Below are positions 55,803-63,300 of a stretch of DNA of 64,000 nt, one piece after another. Made by a program: the position numbers and the translations under genes. The notes under the pieces are model-generated. The model had not been told where the DNA came from. It worked only from the letters and a program-made list of their open reading frames with translations, and ran no database searches. Position 1 is the first letter of the stretch, and the number at the start of each line of letters is the position of its first letter. The DNA comes from Auanema rhodensis (taxonomy: Eukaryota > Nematoda > Chromadorea > Rhabditida > Rhabditidae). The DNA lies in NCBI GenBank assembly GCA_964057225.1, contig OZ059895.1:4464001-4528000 (forward strand), read 5' to 3'.

Positions 55803-56306
55803 AGTTGATATCTCGGTGCATTTTCAAGCTAGCGCAAATCTGATAACACAGATCGACGCAGCTTAAAAATCCGCATCGAATGCACTATACTACATTGAGA
55901 AACGCTAAATACAAAAATTAGTTATGATCGTCTGAAAAATGATGCATTAGTGTATGTTGAGTTTCCATGTACACTCAACATTGCTTCCAAAAACATTTTG
56001 ACAAAAATTTTTTCGAAAAATTTCAAAATAATTTAGCAAAAAGTAGATGTTTTTAAATTCCTTTATTCGAGGCAAAGATGATGGACAATGTTATTCAACG
56101 AAAAAACTTCAGGGTGAAAATCGAGGATATAAGTGTGAACTTATATCAGTTGATATCTCGGTGCATTTTCAAGCTAGCGCAAATCTGATAACACAGATCG
56201 ACGCAGCTTAAAAATCCGCATCGAATGCACTATACTACATTGAGAAACGCTTAATACAAAAATTAGTTATGATCGTTTGAAAAATGATGCATTAGTGTAT
56301 GTTGAG
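55803..56306. repeat. Degenerate right edge of the satellite array
   Basis: The last full monomer (55803-56147) is 345 bp and has several private changes: CGCTAAATAC, GTCTGAAAAATG, TTTTTAAATTCC, TTATTCGAGGC and a 6-bp loss after AACGAAAAAA. The following copy stops after about 152-159 bases, at AGTGTA or, counting the shared TGTTGAG, at 56306. Greater divergence at an array edge is expected because terminal copies are homogenised less. Confidence 0.85.
56294..56299. repeat. AGTGTA, possible left copy of a target-site duplication
   Basis: AGTGTA here is ordinary satellite sequence directly left of the LTR-like tip TGTTGAGCG. The same six bases sit directly right of the other tip at 56968-56973. 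LTR elements make 4-6 bp duplications, so this fits an insertion footprint. The match could also be chance. Confidence 0.5.
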
Positions 56307-56313
56307 CGTTCCG

Positions 56314-56403
56314 TTATGCTCCCGCGTCGATCTTACAGACCAATGGAGTCTACAAGATGAGCGTGGTAGTATTCCAGATGTAGCGGTTAAACATGGAGCA
56401 TAA
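56314..56403. repeat. 9-bp inverted repeat inside the LTR-like segment
   Basis: TTATGCTCC at 56314-56322 and GGAGCATAA at 56395-56403 are exact complements with 72 bases between. A third GCATAACGCTCC-like copy sits at the far tip (56952-56963). If this is U5 of a minus-strand LTR, the pair could fold in the RNA leader. Confidence 0.45.
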
Positions 56404-56432
56404 GGATAAACATAAGACTCGAGAAAGATTGG

Positions 56433-56438
56433 TTTATT
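56433..56438 (-). promoter_or_regulatory. Candidate polyadenylation signal AATAAA in the LTR
   Basis: TTTATT on the plus strand is AATAAA on the minus strand, the coding strand of the polyprotein. It lies about 130 bp before the element end, the usual place for the R/U5 signal of an LTR. A match of this length is frequent in AT-rich DNA, so only the position supports it. Confidence 0.4.
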
Positions 56439-56967
56439 ATATCTACGTGATTACAATAAGATACATATAACTAAGTAAAGGTTAAACTAATAGAGAACAG
56501 AGAGAGAACGACCAACCATCCATGATCGTCCCTGAGGCAAAGCTGAAGTGTTGTAATATGGAAAAGGGCGGGTCGTCTTCTCTCAGTCTCGCATTCTCTG
56601 ACTCTAACCCGCCTGCTACAGCTTCGTCATATGAATGTAATGCATTGATCATCCGAATGGAACGTGCCCTTTTTCGAGTTTATGTCGCGTCCTCGCGACA
56701 ATCAAAAGTTTTGACTTGATTAACTGTAGCAGAAGGGTTAATGTGTGTATTAAAGTACATGTTACAATACAATATTTTACGTAAAATTCTTATAATATGA
56801 ACATAATACAATATAAAACATCAGTATCTGAAAAGAATTAAAAAAAATTTTTTTAACCAAATTATGAAAGTTTTAACCCTCTTTAACGAATACTAGACTA
56901 TGTTTTATTGGCGAACGTGCTTATAAAATAATAAAAAAAAAAAGTTTTTAAGCATAACGCTCCAACA

Positions 56968-56973
56968 AGTGTA
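56968..56973. repeat. AGTGTA, possible right copy of a target-site duplication
   Basis: Directly follows the CCAACA tip and matches the satellite bases at 56294-56299. What follows (GATAAAAAATTAAC) is not satellite. If the insertion reading is right, the satellite already ended at AGTGTA before the LTR arrived. Confidence 0.5.
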
Positions 56974-57360
56974 GATAAAAAATTAACTATTTTTTTGCTA
57001 GAGCTCGGTTGTTTGTTTCAATTTGTGTGAGTTTAGAAAAAAAAGAAAAGTTTTGCGTAATACCAAATAACTTCCAAATTGAGTCATTGATTACTCAAGT
57101 GAAGACTGTTGCTCAGATATTGTTGCAAACTATGTCTTTCATTTTTCATCTCATCTAGTATGGGGAAGTTAGTTGAAATTAGGAAGGTTCGAACTATATG
57201 ATAAAAGAATTATCTTCTCACATTTCCCGTGTTCATTATGCTCTAGTTTACTTTTTTGACTTAAGAGTGACTTGTTTTAGAGGAGTCGTTACAAAATTTG
57301 TGTTCTAGTATTACTTTAAAGAAAGTTATTACAAAACAATTTACAATAAAATCTCATGAG
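56974..57360. other. AT-rich spacer between LTR-like segment and polyprotein stop
   Basis: This 387-bp stretch contains no satellite, no open frame of note and no RNA gene that I can recognise. It has homopolymer runs of A (near 57038) and T (near 56991). On the minus strand it would be the 3' untranslated part of the retroelement. A purine-rich minus-strand run opposite 57209-57230 (GGGAAATGTGAGAAGA) is the nearest thing to a polypurine tract, but it is about 240 bp from the LTR-like end, which is too far for a normal 3' LTR. Confidence 0.6.
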
Positions 57361-60300
57361 TTAATGGTTTTTTCTTGATGGTAGCCAATTTGTATCCGAA
57401 AGGTCTTCTGGTTCGTCATAAGAGTCTTCATCGTTGTTGTTTCCGTTGATAACCTCTATGATTTCAATATCGCTGTCATCGTCTGAGCTGTCTGTACGTG
57501 TACTGGGCTTATGTGCGATTCCGTCATCTGTTTCTCGATTAAATAATTTGAGATTGTCCTTGTGAACGTCTTGGATCTTTCCGAAAAGGTTTTTGATTTG
57601 AACCATGTTTCCCTTCACATTAATAACTTCAAATGGTCCATCATAAGCTTTCCGAAGCTTTTGTCCTGGCTTGTGCATTTTCACAGCTAACATAACGCAG
57701 TCTCCTTCTTGTATATCTCTTTCGTGAGTGCGTAATCGAGCATCATGTTTCTTTTTTGCTAATTCTTGATGCTTTTCCAAATTTTCTTGAATGATTGTTT
57801 TCTGTTTGCTTCGGATTTTCTCAATATTTTCAACCTCCTTTGAAATTTCCTTTGGTTCAGTTGTTTCGGGGTATAAATCTTTATCCAATCTCAAACGGCT
57901 TTCTTTCCCGAATAGTACAACGTATGGTGATATTCCTGTGGTTGCATGCGTTGTGGTGTTCAATGCAAAGGTAATTTTTGGCAAAAACATGTCCCAATCA
58001 GTGACATCTTCGTTGAGATAATGTGTGAGTCCTTCTTCTAACGTTCTATGAAGTCTTTCTACTTGTCCATTGGAATTCTTCTGATGTGGGAGTGTTGATT
58101 CATGTTTGATACCGAGTTTTTCGCACATGTCTTCAAATTTCCTTGATAGGAAGTTGGAACCGCGGTCTGTTATTAAGCGGTTCGGTGGTCCATAGACATA
58201 TACAAAGTTTCTGAGGAATCTATCAATGACAACTTCACTAACAATTGTTGGTATGGCGATAGTTGTAGCCCATTTGGAGAAAGAGTCTTGTATTGTGAGG
58301 ACATAGCTGTTGTTCCTTTTTGATGTTGGGAATGGTCCCATGATATCCATATGTATTCTCTCAAATGGTTTTGATGGTATGTTAAATTGACCCATCGGTT
58401 GTACGGTCATAGCATGAGGATCTTTCTTTCGTTGTGCACATTTGATGCACTGTTTTACGTATTTTGCTATGTCGTTCTGCATGTTAGTCCAGGAAAATCT
58501 TCGTAATATGGCTTCTTTTGTTTTGTTGATTCCTTGATGCGCCCCGATTGTTGGGTCTTCATGAAATTCTTCAATGATTTTGTTAATTATATCACTATCC
58601 GATGGCAATATTAACGCTGGATGAGGTCTTTTGACGCTTGGTTTTGTGTAGAGTAAGTTGTTTATAACACAATAACGGTCATTTTGAATCATATTTTTCT
58701 TCGTTCTGTATTCAATCTCAGCTATTGTTCTCTTGATCCAAGGAGTATTTTGTTGGATTGAGCTGAATTCTGGTAACTTCACAACATTTACTTGTTGTGT
58801 CTCAATTTTCTCTTTCGAATTCGTCTTTTGTTTCTTGTTCGACGTCTTTGGATCGTTAGCTTCATCTCCAATGTATCTAGAGAGTGCGTCACAGACTTTG
58901 TTTAATCTGCCTTCTCGATATTTGATCTCAATATCGTATTCCTGTATGACCAATTGGAACTTTGCTAGTCTTCCAAATAGGTCTCTTCTAGTTAGTAAGC
59001 TTGTCAATGGGCGATGATCGGTGATGCAAATTGAATGTGATCCAAGTATGTATGTTCGAAACTGTGCTAGAGCGTAAACTAAGCCTAAGGCTTCTATCTC
59101 TATGGGAGCATAGTTACGTTCTGCTTTTACTAATTTCCTACTTGCGAAAGCAATTGGATGTAAGTTCTTGAATGGTTCGTTTGGATCTTCGGGCTGCAGT
59201 AATACTGCGCCTATGATGTTGCTGCCATCACTTTCAATGATGAAAGTTCGGTCTGATCGTGGTGGTTTCAGTACCGGTGCTTCGATTAGTCGTTCCTTTA
59301 GCTTATCTAGTGAACGTTGACATTCGCTAGTCCAATTGAAGTCTGCGTCTAGCTTAGTAAGGTCATACAGCGGACTTGCTATATGTGCAAAATCTTTAAT
59401 AAATTTTCTAAAGAATCCGACCATTCCTAAGAATGCTCTTACTCCTGTGGGTGTTTGAGGAGCAGGGTAATCGCGGATGGCGGAAACTTTCTGTTGATCG
59501 GGCTTAACTCCGTCTCTTCCGACAATGAGTCCGAGAAATTTCACTTCTGGTCTTGCAAATGAACATTTCTTGAGTTTAATCTTAAATCCTAGTCTTTCTA
59601 CAGCGAGTAATACTTCTTTGATGTCTTCGAGGTGTTGTTCTGCGCTGTCTGATATGACTAGTAAATCGTCCAAATAGACAAATAGTCGGCATTTACATTT
59701 ACTTTGGAGATATCTCACGGCTGTTTGAAAGGTATGTGGCGCACCACATAATCCCATAGGCATTCTCCTGTACTGATAAGTCCCACTATTGGTGGTAAAG
59801 GATGTGAGTGGTCTATCCTTCTTCAATAATGGTATTTGGAAAAAGCCAGAAACAAGATCAAAATTAGAAAAGTATTGTGATCCAGCCGCTAAGTCAATGA
59901 TATCAGAGATGTTAGGAATCACATATGTCTGTTTTCTTGTAACGTTATTTAAGGCTCGGAAATCCGTAACGAAACGGAATGTTTCGTCTTTTTTCTTAAC
60001 GAGAACGACAGGGCTGTTGAACAAAGATGTCGATCGTTCTATTATCCCTTGCTCGAGCATTTCTTGGACTTGTTTTTCTACCTCTTCTTGTTTCCCGAGA
60101 GGTATACGTGAAATTCGTGGCTTTGGCATATCCATATCCGTTCGTAGTGGTATCTTGTGTTCTACTGGTCCTTTGAACAATCCTATCTTTTTATCTTCAT
60201 TGAGGAATGCCTTCTTACGCTGACGAATGATGTTTCGTAGTTCGTCTTTTTGTCGTTGCGTAAGATCAGCCTCTTTTAGGTCAAGTTCTTTCATGAAATC

Positions 60301-63300
60301 ACCAGGGAAGTGAGGTAATTTGCCTTCCCAGTCTGCTTCTGGTGGAATATAGTCGTACTGTTGTTCTGTTGAGAAGATTTCATAGTCCGGTATAGATCCT
60401 ATTTCGGCTTCTGCAATCACAGTGCCGGCCGGTATTTCTATGAATTCTTTAGAATTGTTCCGGAATTGGATATTGATGGAGTTAACATCGCGAAATGCTG
60501 TGTCGTATCGAGGTGAGAGAGGAGTATTGTCGTTTGGTTTAATCATAGCGATTAAGTCTTCTCCGATTGGGTTCTCTAATTGGACTTGGAAATTAAAAAC
60601 TTGTCGAGGAAGTAGACTCCGCGGCTCCAAGGTTATCAAATTAACAGTTTTTGATATCCTGTTAATATCCCCGTTAATTCCGCTAGCCAAAGGTACTACA
60701 TGATTTCCAATTTCCAGTGTTCTTTTGTATGGTCTTAGTTTCATGCCAATGTTTTGACAGTCAAGTGTTTTCATGAAATCTAATCCAATCAACGCTGGCG
60801 ATGGACAGTCTTTGTCGTCTGATATGAAGAATGTATGGTCGATTTCGTAACCGGCTATTTCGACGGTTAAGTCGATAGTACCAATGAATACAAATTCTGA
60901 TCCGTTCGCTGTTGTTGCTCTTAATGTATTCTTCTTAACAAAGTCATTCAAAGCTAAGTAGTGTAGTGTCGATATTCTTATGTAACTGACGGACGAACCT
61001 GAGTCCCATAAAGTTAGGATCAGTCTATCATTAACAGTCATCCATAGAAGTGGTAGTGCTTGATCTTTCTTTTTGGAAATCGAGCAAACTAATGGTAGTG
61101 CGATTGGTATGAATGTGAGCATTGATGGATAGTATTGTTTCATTATGTGTCTTGGAATCGGTTGATCCGGATGACTAACTAATTCCAAAGTTTCTTCGTA
61201 TGTTGGTAGATCACTGTCGTGATCTTTGAGTGCAATATGCATAACTGGTATGCCTACTGGTTTGAAGAAATAGATCTTTACAATGAAACCTATCACAAAG
61301 AGTATGATGGTAAATAATGTAATTGCACCGATCGTTATTAGTGTTCGCTCAATCGTTCCTGCAATTGTATCGATGAATGACTTCCATGTGCTCTTGGTGA
61401 ATTCTTGAGCTTTCGATATGTAGTCGCTACTTTTCTTTAGTACACTGAATGTAGCTGATATCTTTGGATCATTGTGAATTGTGTGAAGAACGTGATTCTG
61501 ACGAATCGATGCTAAACTCGCACCGTAAGCTATGGCTGTGGTCATTGAGTATACACGAGACGATAAATTAGTGTATAAGTGAGCTCCGGTGAATTTTAAT
61601 GGTGTTATTTTTTCGTGATGAAGTCCGTCCCACATTGATACAAGACTGACGTCTGCAGTCCCATTAATTCCTTTCCATTCACCTTCGCTAGACCAGATAT
61701 CTGTTGGTACGTGATCACAGCTTATTTCTTTACCATGAGGTAAAAGATCCTTGGATCCGGGTGCTGCAAACAGTAACTGTCCGTCTTGTGTCCAGACTGG
61801 GGTTTCGAGATAGCATGTGCCATTTACGGTGTGATTGTGATAAATGGTTTTCTCTAGCACTGTAGGGCATACATGTATATGCAAAATTTCATTGCCTACA
61901 AACCGTGCGGCTATATCTTCTCTTCCCAGTATTGTTCGCATTGCGATTGTTGGTTCAATTTGTAGAATTGATTTCCATAATTCCAGATACCGATTTTGTA
62001 TCTCGCAAATCGATTCGTATGATTCTTCAAAATGTTTCTGCAATTCCTCTTGGATCATTGTAGTAGCATACTGTAAATGATCTTGGGCTATTTTGTTCGA
62101 TATATTTTGACGAAACTCTTGTACCGAGTCAATTTTCGTTGCTATGTATCTCGCATTTGCTTCCACTAAATTTGAGGTTTCTACTGATGGTGTTGAAGAA
62201 GCTCGGTTTTTTCGAATCAATGTTGGAGAGGCTTCGGTTGTCTCTTGTATTTTTGGAATCTGTGCGTCTTTGTATATGGCATAGCTTCTTGTTGTTGTTG
62301 GCGAACGAGCGGTTGATGTTGTGGTGCGTGCTGTTGTCGCAGCGGTCGTGTGAGGCGCCGTTGTTGATGGCTGTTGCTTCCATGATGGTGCTCTTGTGGT
62401 GGTTGATGCATTTGTGTGAGGATTGTTCGTTATTTGCGGCTGTATTGTGGTAACTGATTGGATTGTTCCCTTCTGTTCGATCAAAGGTTGGACTGGTGTC
62501 ACAACCGCGCCGCTAGCCGCGCCGCCTGCAGCGACGCTAGCCGCGCCGCCTGCCGCGACGCTGGATGTCCGTGTTGCGATTTGCCGAAAATTTGTTTCAT
62601 TTTCCTCTGCCATTAAGATTTGAAGTTGTTCTTGTGTTATCCTACTTGATGTATAAGGTGTTTTTACATTATTGAGCAGGGGTAAAAATATTTCCAATAA
62701 TAATTTCTTTGAAAGATTGCTGGGCTTGATCAGCTTAGGGTGTGGACCGATCGGTATTCCATAATTATTCTTCCTGTCATAAAATAGTTTATCTGTATTT
62801 GGCATGAATTGTCGTGATGCTGGCAATTTTATAAATTTTCTGTCATCAATAAATGCTGCAGTTTTATTCCATCGTACTGTTGTGAGGGTTTTTAGTTCTC
62901 TTAGTAAATTGATCGTTGCCTTAATGAATTCGCTTTTCTTCTGTTCCTCGTCAGTTAGTATACGTTTCCTTATTGGTGGCATTTGTATGAACGTTTGTAG
63001 GACTTCTTGTCGTGATGGAACTGTCAGTCCTTCTTCAATTATAACTGGTGTATTGGTTAAATTGAGAGCTATGCTTTCAATTCGTTCGCGATATGAACCT
63101 TCTTTCTTCCTTATGATTTCATCGAATTCGATTACTGTCAAACGATCTGATATTTGTTCGAGAAGCTGTTCAGATGTTAAGTATGATATTGCTGCCTTTG
63201 TAGTAATGGCTAATTCTCTTTGTGCTATATAATATAGCAGAGCTTCTTCTTTATCACTGAAATCGTATTGCTTGAGAAAATGTCGAACAGAATGTTCATT

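Larger units (their letters stand above)
1..56306. repeat. 351-bp satellite DNA array, about 160.4 monomers
   Basis: One tandem array fills the first 56 kb. Taking the phase that begins AGTTGATATCTCGGTGC, monomers start at 1, 352, 703, 1054 and so on, 351 bp apart. The 160th begins at 55803 and the last, partial one at 56148. The offset of 55802 equals 159 x 351 minus 7, and I located the seven single-base deletions (near 2048, 5161, 44107, 46562, 50454, 54664, 55366). No foreign insertion or inversion interrupts the array, and all copies share one orientation. The unit is roughly one third G+C, with many A and T tracts. Monomers differ at a few recurrent positions only. The length is about twice a nucleosome repeat, which is common for satellites. 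Location (pericentromeric, subtelomeric or interstitial) cannot be told from the sequence. No coding capacity is apparent: all frames are closed within a monomer or two. Confidence 0.98.
56300..56967 (-). mobile_element. LTR-like terminal repeat, solo LTR or 3' LTR
   Basis: This 668-bp segment separates the satellite from the retroelement coding region. Its ends are inverted matches: on the plus strand it begins TGTTGAGCGTTCCG and ends ACGCTCCAACA, giving TG...CA termini, with ATGCT following the tips on each side. On the minus strand it reads like U3-R-U5. AT-rich DNA with TATA-like stretches (plus 56795-56816) is followed by GC-richer DNA, an AATAAA at 56433-56438 about 130 bp from the end, and then the end CGCTCAACA. 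A 7-bp stem GGCGGGT/ACCCGCC (56567-56573, 56607-56613) lies within it. AGTGTA flanks both ends, which favours a solo LTR. No purine-rich tract precedes its inner end, which also speaks against a 3' LTR. The same orientation as the polyprotein and its position after the stop codon favour the 3' LTR. The decisive partner, a 5' LTR, would lie beyond 64000. Confidence 0.6.

Noticed and set aside
1..56306. CRISPR-like regularity
   Set aside because: The whole 351-bp unit repeats; there are no short repeats separated by unique spacers and no cas genes.
1..56306. CENP-B box in the satellite
   Set aside because: TTCGAAAAATTTC shares only the TTCG start with the box; the CGGG half is absent.
1..56306. 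Telomeric repeats near the array
   Set aside because: No TTAGGC, TTAGG or TTAGGG tandem runs were seen; TTTTTTAAGGC in some monomers is a variant of the satellite itself.
56522..56719. 65-codon plus-strand open frame in the LTR-like segment
   Set aside because: Lies antisense to the element inside a terminal repeat, resembles no family I know, and is short enough to be chance.
56300..56967. Non-autonomous DNA transposon instead of an LTR
   Set aside because: The tips are inverted, but the TG...CA ends, the AATAAA placement and the neighbouring Gypsy polyprotein fit an LTR better; not fully excluded.
57209..57230. Polypurine tract on the minus strand
   Set aside because: It is about 240 bp from the LTR-like end and is not followed by a TG terminus matching the other tip.
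57361..57500. Chromodomain at the polyprotein C-terminus
   Set aside because: The tail is acidic and Ser/Asn-rich with no aromatic cage pattern; only the GPF module is supported.
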